10,290 bases of DNA from Gammaproteobacteria bacterium (GTDB lineage Bacteria > Pseudomonadota > Gammaproteobacteria > SZUA-229), in assembly GCA_026197015.1 (NCBI GenBank), contig JAPHRB010000036.1, positions 1 to 10,290 on the forward strand, written 5' to 3'. The notes beneath the pieces were generated by a model. That model saw nothing but the letters and a program-made list of their open reading frames with translations, was not told where the DNA came from and made no database searches. Within the stretch, counting starts at the first letter, position 1; each line of letters starts with the position of its first letter. The position numbers were made by a program, and so were the translations under genes. Positions 1 through 6,428 of this stretch are shown in pieces.

Positions 1-1
1 A

Positions 2-463
2 AACAAACATATTTTAATTTTGGGTGCAGGGGGAGCAGTAAGAGGCGTGTTAGAACCATTATTGCTGGAGAACCCCGCAAGTCTGGTTATTGCAAACCGG
101 ACTGTATCTAAAGCACAACAACTTACTGATTATTTTTCAAGTTTTGGCAATATTTCTGCCTGTGCTTTTAATGAACTTGATAACAGAAAATTTGATATTG
201 TTATTAACGGCACATCCGCCAGTTTAAGTGGCGACCTACCGCCACTGCCTGATAATTTATTTTCAGAACATGCCTGTGCATATGACATGATGTATGCAAA
301 AAAAGCCACTGTTTTTATGCAATGGTCAAAACAACAGGGTGCAGAAATCATTCTTGATGGTTTGGGAATGTTAGTTGAACAGGCAGCTGAATCTTTTTAT
401 ATTTGGCGTGGTCTCAGACCAGAGACCAGGACGGTTATTGAAATGTTGGAAATGCAGTCGTAA
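2..463 (+). CDS. aroE: Shikimate dehydrogenase (NADP+), 3' part; 5' end outside the window
   Basis: Shikimate dehydrogenase reduces 3-dehydroshikimate to shikimate with NADPH in the cytoplasmic chorismate pathway. The reading frame is already open at base 2 and reads into the nucleotide-binding motif ILGAGGAVRGVL, the usual LGAGGAARGV loop at the start of the C-terminal Rossmann domain. IANRTVSKAQQL (the NADP phosphate-binding NRT segment), VINGTSASLSGDLPPLP (AroE-type N-G/A-T-S loop), YDMMYAKKATVFMQWSKQQG and the DGLGMLVEQAAESFYIW region follow. These are AroE C-terminal signatures in the right order. The N-terminal substrate-binding half, roughly 120 residues, lies left of the window. The TTG at 20 is an internal leucine codon, not a start. 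The gene ends at TAA 461-463. Identification is secure, and the partial state is due to the window edge. Confidence 0.95.
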   Translation, partial: NKHILILGAGGAVRGVLEPLLLENPASLVIANRTVSKAQQLTDYFSSFGNISACAFNELDNRKFDIVINGTSASLSGDLPPLPDNLFSEHACAYDMMYAKKATVFMQWSKQQGAEIILDGLGMLVEQAAESFYIWRGLRPETRTVIEMLEMQS

Positions 464-629
464 GTCGTGTGGTGACTCTTATCTGTTTGGCAGAGCGATG
501 AACGACTTTGTACAACTGTTGGTGGTTTCAATAAGGGGACAGGGCTCAAAAGGCGAGACCTTTCCCCGATGGATATGTGCCTAAACAGTGTAATTAAAAA
601 TTAAAATTTTAACTTTCGACTACGTTTAT
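464..629. other. Non-coding spacer between aroE and the rhodanese gene, with a GC-richer hairpin
   Basis: This 166-base gap separates two convergent genes. It holds an imperfect 13-bp hairpin: left arm 535-547, 7-base loop 548-554, right arm 555-567, with 11 of 13 positions paired. No T tract follows on the plus strand, so it is not a textbook intrinsic terminator for aroE. The core from about 533 to 580 is visibly richer in G and C than the flanking DNA, as in dispersed palindromic repeats, but a single copy cannot show that. A run of A/T with the palindrome TTAAAATTTTAA lies at 601-612. A short open frame overlaps the aroE end, but it has no recognisable product. Confidence 0.5.
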
Positions 630-1025
630 TTAATGATGCTTTGGAATAACTACCTGCATTTCAGCTTCTTTCCAGGCTGCTATGCCACCATTAATATTCT
701 TAATATTTTTAAAACCCATTTGCTGCAATGCTACCGCAGCCATTGCCGAACGGCCCGATGTTGCGCACAATAAAACCCATTTTTTATCGCGGTCCTGCAT
801 ATTTACATTTCTGCCCGGAAATTGACGATCAGCCGCCGCTTCAATTACACCGCGGGGCACATTCATTGCGCCATCTATTGTGCCTGATATAAATTCTGCT
901 GGTTCACGAACATCTAATACCTGATAACCGTCATCTAATAACGAAACAACCTCAGATACTTCTATTTCAGTAATTTGCGATTTTGCTTCTTTTACAAAAT
1001 CCATCAGGGTTTTTTCTTCACTCAT
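630..1025 (-). CDS. Single-domain rhodanese (sulfurtransferase) protein, 131 aa
   Basis: This is a small cytoplasmic rhodanese, a family that carries persulfide sulfur on an active-site cysteine. The fold runs from about residue 20 to 125. It shows the VLDVREPAEF motif (36-45), the CH2A-like SGTIDGAMNVP stretch (48-57), the active-site loop CATSGRS with Cys87, and the closing NINGGIAAWKE segment (110-120). The loop is six residues after the cysteine, the length typical of sulfur- rather than phosphate-handling members. There is no signal peptide. The start at 1025 has a good AAGAGAG ribosome-binding site upstream. It lies 61 bases after the DUF2914 gene on the same strand. The physiological sulfur donor and acceptor cannot be read from the sequence. 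Confidence 0.9.
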   Translation of the reverse strand: MSEEKTLMDFVKEAKSQITEIEVSEVVSLLDDGYQVLDVREPAEFISGTIDGAMNVPRGVIEAAADRQFPGRNVNMQDRDKKWVLLCATSGRSAMAAVALQQMGFKNIKNINGGIAAWKEAEMQVVIPKHH

Positions 1026-1086
1026 TATAAATCTCTCTTTAATATTTATTTCAATCTTGCGTATTCTTTAAATTATGCTTCACGAA

Positions 1087-1524
1087 TTATGGCGCATCAA
1101 TTATTGCTGATTCAATTGCCACTGGCGCTGCTAATACTTGCTGAGCTTTCAAATAATCAAACTCACTCTGTTCAATAATATTACCACCTTCATCTAACAC
1201 CGACACCCGCCATTTACCTAGCCAGCTGGATAACATGTTTTTACTAGACCAGGTTCGCCAACGATCACCACTAACCTTAAAATTAATCTCCGCCACAACC
1301 TGACCATCATACTCCCATCTGTGACTTATAGTATGCCCGTTTAAGCCTGTAATTTCAGTAAAGTAATAAACCCTGGTTATATCTGATGTAATATCTTTTA
1401 AATTTGAAACAGGCTCTTTATCGATAATTGCGGTGGTGAATATACTACGATCTATACCCGCTGAATAAACTGAGAAAGTTATAAATAAAAAACAAACCGA
1501 TATCAACGTTATTAATTTTTTCAT
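1087..1524 (-). CDS. Exported DUF2914 domain protein, 145 aa
   Basis: The N-terminus MKKLITLISVCFLFITFSVY is a clear signal peptide, with a probable cleavage near SAG (21-23), so the mature protein should be periplasmic. Residues 25-125 match the DUF2914 pattern: IFTTAIIDKEPVSNL, a central YYFTEITGLNG, HTISHRWEYDGQ with EINFKV after it, and the family's RWRTWSSK (88-95) followed by LGKWRVSVLDEGG. The function of the family is unknown. The start at 1524 has an AAAGG ribosome-binding site. The gene begins 26 bases after the carbonic anhydrase-like gene and precedes the single-domain rhodanese, all on the minus strand, so the three may be co-transcribed. Confidence 0.85.
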   Translation of the reverse strand: MKKLITLISVCFLFITFSVYSAGIDRSIFTTAIIDKEPVSNLKDITSDITRVYYFTEITGLNGHTISHRWEYDGQVVAEINFKVSGDRWRTWSSKNMLSSWLGKWRVSVLDEGGNIIEQSEFDYLKAQQVLAAPVAIESAIIDAP

Positions 1525-1550
1525 AAAAAACCTTTTATTACTTTATTCAA

Positions 1551-2087
1551 TTAGGTAATTGACAGGTACTCGTTTTTTAATTTCACATAATGCCCGGCCG
1601 AGTAAGCCAGAAAATCTTTTTCTTTCTGCTTGAGCTCTCGCGCCTGCCTGGCGGGTGTACCTACATACAGATAACCACCCTCTAATTCTTTTCCTGGTGA
1701 CACCACACTACCCGCACCAATCATGGCACCTTTTTTAATAACGGCCCCGTCAAGGATCACCGAACCCATACCAATTAAACATTCATCTTCTATTGTACAT
1801 GCATGAATCACGGCACCATGCCCCACTGTTACATCTGAGCCAATAATTAATGCATTTCCTTCAGGGCTCAAGGGGCCTTTATGGGTAACGTGTAAAACAC
1901 TTCCGTCCTGAATATTTGTTCTATCACCGATTCGAATAAAATTAACATCTCCCCGAATAGCCACCATGGGCCAGATTGAACAGTCCTTGCCTATCACCAC
2001 GTCACCAATCACGCATGCAGCTTCATCTATGTAAGTATTTTCGCCAATTGTCGGGGTAATACTTTTAAAGGCTCTGATATTAGTCAT
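1551..2087 (-). CDS. Gamma-carbonic anhydrase family protein (YrdA/CaiE-like left-handed beta-helix)
   Basis: This is a trimeric hexapeptide-repeat protein of the gamma-carbonic anhydrase superfamily. Counting from ATG 2087 it is 178 residues, the usual size. It shows the typical opening ENTYIDEAACVIGDVVIG, the SIWPMVAIRGDVN motif (37-49), NIQDGSVLHVTH (58-69) and GHGAVIHACTIEDECLIGMG (89-108). The three metal-binding histidines are present as His66, His90 and His95 in the family pattern H...HxxxxH. The closing VGTPARQARELKQKE helix is also typical. Many such proteins show weak or no carbonic anhydrase activity, so the activity is not assured. A longer frame opens at TTG 2120, but that codon sits inside a hairpin (2118-2152), so 2087 is preferred, although it lacks a strong ribosome-binding site. 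In enterobacteria, yrdA also lies near aroE. Confidence 0.9.
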   Translation of the reverse strand: MTNIRAFKSITPTIGENTYIDEAACVIGDVVIGKDCSIWPMVAIRGDVNFIRIGDRTNIQDGSVLHVTHKGPLSPEGNALIIGSDVTVGHGAVIHACTIEDECLIGMGSVILDGAVIKKGAMIGAGSVVSPGKELEGGYLYVGTPARQARELKQKEKDFLAYSAGHYVKLKNEYLSIT

Positions 2088-2117
2088 ATTTATTTTTACT
2101 AGTTTAAAAGACAAGCA

Positions 2118-2152
2118 CAAACAACGATTTAAACAATCTAAATCGTTATTTG
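2118..2152 (-). terminator. Rho-independent-type hairpin after the CXXC-protein gene
   Basis: The arms 2118-2131 and 2139-2152 pair over 14 positions with one mismatch, including a perfect 9-bp inner stem, around a 7-base loop. Read on the minus strand the stem is followed by a T-rich stretch (TGCTTGTCTTTT). It lies 18 bases past the stop of the 2171-2584 gene. The stem is AT-rich, so termination may be partial. It leaves only about 30 bases before the carbonic anhydrase start, little room for a separate promoter, so it might act as an attenuator or processing site instead. Confidence 0.55.
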
Positions 2153-2170
2153 CACTGCTAGTTTAGTTAT

Positions 2171-2584
2171 TTAAACAGGTAAGCTTAAAAACTCATCTGC
2201 GTCACTAACACCTGACTGTTTTCTTAAAACAGCTGCGCGAATCGTTTCCATTAAGTCATCAGTTGATGACATTTTATTAATAACGTCTTTATCAATCCAG
2301 AGTTTTAACTCATCCTGATCTTTGACAAAAATAGCCGGCAAATCAACATCGGCGTTTTCTTTACTTGACGCAAATAAACGAACATATTCATCACGATGCA
2401 AAAACTCAATATCCGCATCAAGATCATCAAGAAATGTCATCCATTCCTCACGCGCCTGAAAGTAACCATGGGTCAAATTGCAAAGATTACACTCATAGGT
2501 CTCAGGTGAAAATATTTTATGGGCTATATCCGTCAATGTATTGAAAATACCGCTATCTGCATTATAGACAAATACCAAATTCAT
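2171..2584 (-). CDS. Uncharacterised CXXC protein, 137 aa
   Basis: I do not recognise a characterised function. The protein begins MNLVFVYNADSGIFNTL and has a CNLC pair (Cys32, Cys35) in ETYECNLCNLTHGYF (28-42). This is followed by an acidic segment, then LPAIFVKDQDELKLWIDK (82-99), which is reminiscent of the thioredoxin-fold cis-Pro and strand region. That, together with the CXXC, could mean a distant redox or metal-binding role, but this is weak inference. There is no signal peptide or membrane segment. The start at 2584 has a GGTGGA-type ribosome-binding site. It lies 86 bases after the ArsR-rhodanese gene on the same strand and is followed by a terminator-like hairpin, so the two may form one short operon. 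Confidence 0.75.
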   Translation of the reverse strand: MNLVFVYNADSGIFNTLTDIAHKIFSPETYECNLCNLTHGYFQAREEWMTFLDDLDADIEFLHRDEYVRLFASSKENADVDLPAIFVKDQDELKLWIDKDVINKMSSTDDLMETIRAAVLRKQSGVSDADEFLSLPV

Positions 2585-2670
2585 AGTCTTCCACCCCTGC
2601 TGTAAAGTTATTTAACTTCAAATGTAATAATAGTTAATTTTTATAATTATTTCAGTAATTTGAACTGTTT

Positions 2671-3327
2671 TTAGACCGTTAGTTCAACCGGCAAACCGGC
2701 GCTCTTCCATTCAGGGAAACCGCCTTCCAGTCGACTTGCCTGAATCCCGGCATTACGCAGCTGCTGCACCGCATTAAAAGAGTAAACGCAATGAGGGCCG
2801 CGGCAATATGCTACCACTTCCTGTTGACTATCTATATCCTTTAAACGCTGCTCCAGCTCATCTGGCGGTATATTTATAGCGCCGGGTAAATGCCCCGCCA
2901 GGTATTCCTCTGAGGGCCGAACATCAATTACGGTTACCAAACCCTGCTTCACCCTCTCAAGTAAAACTTCTCTAGCCACCGGTTCCAGCTCATCTTTTAC
3001 CGTTAAATAGGTATTAACTAATTGATTTACATCGGCTAAATGCCTTTCTGATACTTCTCGTAGCAATTTTAATAAATTAACGACATCATCACCGGCAATT
3101 CGATAATAAACTTTTAAACCTATTTTTGAGCTAGTGACCAGACCTACCTGACGTAGTTGTTGTAAATGCTGAGAAGTATTGGCGACACTTAACCCCGATA
3201 CTTTAGCTAAATCATCGACACTGCGCTCTGTTTGCGCCAGATATTCCAGTATTTCTAGTCGATTACCATTACTCAGTGCCTTACCAACACGGGCAAATTG
3301 TGAAAACAAATCATGCTTAAAACTCAT
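2671..3327 (-). CDS. ArsR/SmtB-family repressor fused to a C-terminal rhodanese domain, 218 aa
   Basis: Residues 8-95 form an ArsR-type winged helix: FARVGKALSNGNRLEILEYL, then the helix-turn-helix VDDLAKVSGLSVANTSQHL (37-55) and the wing VTSSKIGLKVYYRI (64-77). Residues 118-215 form a rhodanese domain with VIDVRPSEEYLAGHLPGAIN (133-152), the active-site loop YCRGPHC (Cys175, Cys180) and LEGGFPEWKSAG. The classical CVC arsenite site of ArsR is absent: the DNA-binding half contains no cysteine at all. Sensing, if thiol-based, would have to go through Cys175 and Cys180, either by persulfidation, disulfide formation or arsenite binding. It has an excellent AAGGAG ribosome-binding site seven bases before ATG 3327. 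It is divergent from the arsenosugar operon across a large inverted repeat, so it probably controls that operon and itself. Confidence 0.9.
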   Translation of the reverse strand: MSFKHDLFSQFARVGKALSNGNRLEILEYLAQTERSVDDLAKVSGLSVANTSQHLQQLRQVGLVTSSKIGLKVYYRIAGDDVVNLLKLLREVSERHLADVNQLVNTYLTVKDELEPVAREVLLERVKQGLVTVIDVRPSEEYLAGHLPGAINIPPDELEQRLKDIDSQQEVVAYCRGPHCVYSFNAVQQLRNAGIQASRLEGGFPEWKSAGLPVELTV

Positions 3328-3411
3328 TTAGTCACTCCTTTAATATTGCTACAGCAGTGTTCGCACACGACTAACTTATACATTTTCATCTTGACTCGCC
3401 GTGAAATATCA

Positions 3412-3451
3412 TTAATCTAGTATTCAATAGATTAATTGAATACTAGATTAA
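3412..3451. promoter_or_regulatory. Perfect 17-bp inverted repeat, probable operator for the ArsR-rhodanese repressor
   Basis: The arms TTAATCTAGTATTCAAT (3412-3428) and 3435-3451 are exact reverse complements, around a six-base centre (AGATTA). The inner TATTCAAT...ATTGAATA resembles known ArsR/SmtB-family operators built on ATTCAA/TTGAAT half-sites. It lies in the 185-base spacer between the divergent repressor gene (starting at 3327) and the operon (starting at 3513), where a shared operator is expected. Binding by this repressor is inferred. Confidence 0.75.
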
Positions 3452-3463
3452 GTTGATTATAGC
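3436..3463 (+). promoter_or_regulatory. Candidate sigma-70 promoter for the arsenosugar operon
   Basis: TTGAAT (3436-3441) could serve as a -35 box and TATAGC (3458-3463) as a -10 box with a 16-base spacer. The -35 box lies inside the right arm of the inverted repeat, so a bound repressor would block it. The match is moderate and nothing else in the sequence confirms it. Confidence 0.35.
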
Positions 3464-3512
3464 TAAGTTTTATAAAACATAGCAAGAACCCAATACACAC
3501 TCTGGAAACAGC

Positions 3513-4376
3513 ATGACGTTAGAAGAATTCATAATACAGAATGAAAATACCATAAGAATAAGCGTATTTGCCAGCATGTTAGCCATAATGGGTATCTGGG
3601 AGTTAGTAACACCACGAAGGGCGCCTAAGATTTCAAAATTACTGCGCTGGGCCAATAATCTGGGGCTGACCTTTTTAAACAGCTTTTTACAACGTTTTAT
3701 TTTTCCAATGGCTGCCACGGGCATGGCCCTGTTCGCAAACCAGCAGGGCTGGGGCCTGTTTAACTATATTGATTTAAACCCACTGCTGGAAATAATAATC
3801 GCGATTATTCTACTGGATTTAATCATTTACCTGCAGCATGTACTGGTGCATGCGATTCCCGCCCTGTGGCGATTACACCGGGTGCACCATGCTGATCTTG
3901 ATTATGACGTCACCACGGGTTCACGTTTTCACCCGATTGAGATATTTATTTCCCTGTTAATAAAACTGGCAAGCATAACGGTATTCGGGCCCGCTGTGGT
4001 AGCTGTGATTATTTTTGAAGTATTATTAAATGGCATGGCAATGTTTAATCATGGAAATGTCGGCCTGCCCCCAAAACTTGATAAATTATTACGCTTTTTT
4101 ATTGTCACACCGGATATGCACCGGGTTCATCATTCAGTAGAGGATGATGAGACCAATAGTAATTTTGGCTTTAATCTAAGCTGCTGGGATAGATTATTTG
4201 GCACCTACCGGGAACAGCCTCGTAAAGGTCATGTCTCAATGAACATAGGCATTAGAGGTTTTGCTAAACCACAACAAAGCACCTGGCTGCATGGATTATT
4301 AATAATGCCGTTTATTGGTAAAATAAGCGGGTACACTATCAATCGCCGTGAATGGAATGCTGAAGACAAAAACTAA
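3513..4376 (+). CDS. Sterol desaturase/fatty acid hydroxylase family membrane protein, 287 aa
   Basis: This is a di-iron membrane oxygenase of the fatty acid hydroxylase superfamily. Hydrophobic spans lie at about 15-31, 45-75, 92-113 and 143-175. The three histidine boxes are intact: HVLVH (109-113), HRVHH (122-126) and HRVHH (203-207), with the extra conserved RFHP (His140) and FNHGN (His180). The closing NFGFNLSCWDRLFGTY is also a family hallmark. Members hydroxylate or desaturate lipid chains, sterols or carotenoids; the substrate here cannot be told. The start at 3513 follows a TGGAAA ribosome-binding site. It is first in the operon, 39 bases before the TVP38-rhodanese gene. Its position beside arsenosugar genes raises the possibility of lipid modification linked to arsenolipids, which is inference. 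Confidence 0.88.
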   Translation: MTLEEFIIQNENTIRISVFASMLAIMGIWELVTPRRAPKISKLLRWANNLGLTFLNSFLQRFIFPMAATGMALFANQQGWGLFNYIDLNPLLEIIIAIILLDLIIYLQHVLVHAIPALWRLHRVHHADLDYDVTTGSRFHPIEIFISLLIKLASITVFGPAVVAVIIFEVLLNGMAMFNHGNVGLPPKLDKLLRFFIVTPDMHRVHHSVEDDETNSNFGFNLSCWDRLFGTYREQPRKGHVSMNIGIRGFAKPQQSTWLHGLLIMPFIGKISGYTINRREWNAEDKN

Positions 4377-4415
4377 GACTTCAGTTTATATAACGCCCCC
4401 CCTTATGAGAGCAAT

Positions 4416-5381
4416 ATGAGCACAAAATTAAAACGTTCACTACTCTTCGCTATTATCCTGCTGGGCATAATAACCGGTTTCATTTTTCGAGATCAGTTAA
4501 ACCCTGAAGTTATTCAGCAGTGGATTGAGGGTGCAGGCACTGCCGCCCCACTACTATTTATAAGCGTTTATATTATTAGCACTGTTTTATTTTTACCCGG
4601 CTCGTTATTAACATTACTGGGTGGCGCTTTATTTGGTCCTTTATGGGGAACGCTCTATAACCTCGTAGGCGCCACCATCGGCGCAATGATTGCTTTTTTA
4701 GTCTCTCGTTATATAACATCTAGCTGGGTAGAAAAAAAGACGGCGGGCAAAATGCAGCAACTCATAAAAGGCGTTGAAAGTGAAGGCTGGCGGTTTGTTG
4801 CCTTTACCCGACTGGTACCGATCTTTCCCTTTAATCTGCTTAATTACGCTTTAGGTTTAACTAAAATAAGTCTTAAGCAATACAGTATTGCCACATTTAT
4901 ATTTATGCTGCCCGGCGCACTGGCTTATACCTATATAGGATACATCGGCAAAGAGGCGGCAACCGGTGGTGAAGACCTTATAAAAAAAGCCATGTTAGGC
5001 ATTGCCCTGCTGGCTGTTGTCATTTTTATTCCTCGTTTAGTGAATAAATTACGCCATGTTGATATGCTGGATATCACGCAACTAAAATCTCAACTTGATG
5101 CCGAAGAAGAATTACTTTTACTCGACGTGAGAAAGCTGGCCGACTTCAATGGTGAACAGGGGCACATAAAACAAGCCACCTTAATACCTTTAGAAGAACT
5201 GTCACAACGAATTTCCGAGTTAGAAAATTATAAAAATAAACAGATTATTACTATTTGCAGAACAGACAAACGCTCAAGTGAAGCAGCAAAAATATTATCT
5301 AACTGCGGTTTTGAAAATGTACTGGTTGCCCGTATGGGAATGACTGACTGGAATAAACACAATTACCCCCTGGCAGATTAA
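4416..5381 (+). CDS. TVP38/TMEM64 (DedA-like, SNARE-associated Golgi domain) membrane protein fused to a rhodanese domain, 321 aa
   Basis: Membrane segments lie at about 8-24, 44-70, 75-98, 155-178 and 190-206. The core matches the TVP38/TMEM64 family: FLPGSLLTLLGGALFGPLWG (59-78), GATIGAMIAFLVSRY, and FVAFTRLVPIFPFNLLNYAL (127-146), the conserved R...P..PF.L.NY motif. After a short linker, residues 218-318 form a rhodanese domain with LLLLDVRKLADF (233-244), GHIKQATLIPLEEL, and the active-site loop CRTDKRS (Cys281). TVP38/DedA proteins are linked to lipid scrambling or transport. The rhodanese would face the cytoplasm if the C-terminus does. The stop is five bases before arsS, so the two are co-transcribed. 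The substrate is unknown; a role in moving an arsenic- or sulfur-containing lipid or solute is only a hypothesis. Confidence 0.9.
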   Translation: MSTKLKRSLLFAIILLGIITGFIFRDQLNPEVIQQWIEGAGTAAPLLFISVYIISTVLFLPGSLLTLLGGALFGPLWGTLYNLVGATIGAMIAFLVSRYITSSWVEKKTAGKMQQLIKGVESEGWRFVAFTRLVPIFPFNLLNYALGLTKISLKQYSIATFIFMLPGALAYTYIGYIGKEAATGGEDLIKKAMLGIALLAVVIFIPRLVNKLRHVDMLDITQLKSQLDAEEELLLLDVRKLADFNGEQGHIKQATLIPLEELSQRISELENYKNKQIITICRTDKRSSEAAKILSNCGFENVLVARMGMTDWNKHNYPLAD

Positions 5382-5386
5382 ACACT

Positions 5387-6349
5387 ATGCATGACACTAA
5401 ACAGCGTTTGCTGAAAACAGATTTCCCAAAATTAAAACGCAGTGTTCTTGACACACTACAGGTTAACCTGGGTTACACCTGCAACCAGAGCTGCAAACAC
5501 TGCCATGTAAATGCGGGCCCAAATCGCACAGAAACAATGGCATTAGAACATATCGATGATATTTTAAGTTTTATAAAAAACAACCACATAAAAAATCTTG
5601 ATTTAACCGGTGGCGCGCCCGAACTAAACAAACACTTTCGTTACCTGGTGTCAGAAGCCAGAGATTTAAATGTTAATGTAATAGATCGTTGTAATTTAAG
5701 CATACTAAATGAGCAAGGCCAGCAAGGTCTTGCAGAATTTTTAGCTGATCAGCAGGTTGAAGTCGTAGCATCTCTGCCCTGTTATAATAAAATAAACGTA
5801 GACGCACAAAGAGGTAAAGGTGTTTTTGAACAGAGCATTATCGGCTTAAAACAGTTAAATGCTTTAGGTTACGCAAAAAAAGATAGCGGACTTATATTAA
5901 ATTTAATGTATAACCCAACCGGTGCTTTTTTACCACCCGCACAAGAAACACTGGAAAAAGAATATAAACAAAAACTTTTCGATGATTTCGAAATAGAATT
6001 TAGCAATCTCTATACATTAACCAATATGCCGATTATGCGTTTTGGCAGCACCTTAATAAGCAAAGGCGAATTTGATAACTATATTAATTTATTAAAATCA
6101 TCACACTCCGACAGCAACCTGCAAACAGTCATGTGCAAAAACTTAATTAGCATAGACTGGCAGGGTTTTGTTTATGATTGCGATTTTAATCAGATGTTAG
6201 AACTGCCAACATTATTTTCAAATGAACAGAGAACCCATATATCTGATTTAAACAAGGAAAATTTATTAAACAGCCCAATTCAAACTGGTGAACATTGTTA
6301 TGGTTGCACAGCGGGTAGCGGATCAAGCTGTGGTGGCGCATTGAATTAA
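5387..6349 (+). CDS. arsS: Arsenosugar biosynthesis radical SAM protein ArsS, 320 aa
   Basis: ArsS is the radical SAM enzyme shown in cyanobacteria to act with ArsM, transferring the 5'-deoxyadenosyl group of SAM to a methylated arsenical. The iron-sulfur cluster motif is CNQSCKHC (Cys32, Cys36, Cys39; CX3CX2C), within LQVNLGYTCNQSCKHCHVNA. LDLTGGAPELN (71-81) is the GGE-like SAM motif with the family's GGAPE. The C-terminal DUF3641-type region has VMCKNLISIDWQG, FVYDCDFNQM and the Cys-rich tail HCYGCTAGSGSSCGG (303-317), with cysteines 250, 265, 304, 307 and 315. Some relatives carry selenocysteine in this tail; here all positions are ordinary cysteine. The length and start fit the family. 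A 79-base gap separates it from the next gene. Confidence 0.93.
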   Translation: MHDTKQRLLKTDFPKLKRSVLDTLQVNLGYTCNQSCKHCHVNAGPNRTETMALEHIDDILSFIKNNHIKNLDLTGGAPELNKHFRYLVSEARDLNVNVIDRCNLSILNEQGQQGLAEFLADQQVEVVASLPCYNKINVDAQRGKGVFEQSIIGLKQLNALGYAKKDSGLILNLMYNPTGAFLPPAQETLEKEYKQKLFDDFEIEFSNLYTLTNMPIMRFGSTLISKGEFDNYINLLKSSHSDSNLQTVMCKNLISIDWQGFVYDCDFNQMLELPTLFSNEQRTHISDLNKENLLNSPIQTGEHCYGCTAGSGSSCGGALN

Positions 6350-6428
6350 TCACTTAGCTTATCAACTATTTACTTGTTTTTTACACTTTACCTATTACAT
6401 AAACTCGTCAAAATAAATACGGCCGAAA

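Noticed and set aside
375..584. Open frame of 69 codons overlapping the aroE end
   Set aside because: Most of it lies in aroE in another frame, the rest runs through the hairpin, and the product has no recognisable motif.
975..1178. Plus-strand 67-codon frame across the rhodanese/DUF2914 gap
   Set aside because: It overlaps both real genes on the opposite strand and is low in complexity.
2088..2120. Upstream TTG start for the carbonic anhydrase-like gene
   Set aside because: The codon lies inside the hairpin at 2118-2152, and the 11 extra residues are outside the family's normal N-terminus.
3470..3724. Minus-strand frame opposite the sterol desaturase start
   Set aside because: It is antisense to a well-supported gene and has no family features.
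6295..6349. Selenocysteine in the ArsS C-terminal tail
   Set aside because: The relevant positions are cysteine codons and the frame ends at TAA; there is no in-frame TGA.
6350..6428. Internal promoter between arsS and the transferase fusion
   Set aside because: TTGTTT and AT-rich stretches are present, but no convincing -35/-10 pair with good spacing was found.
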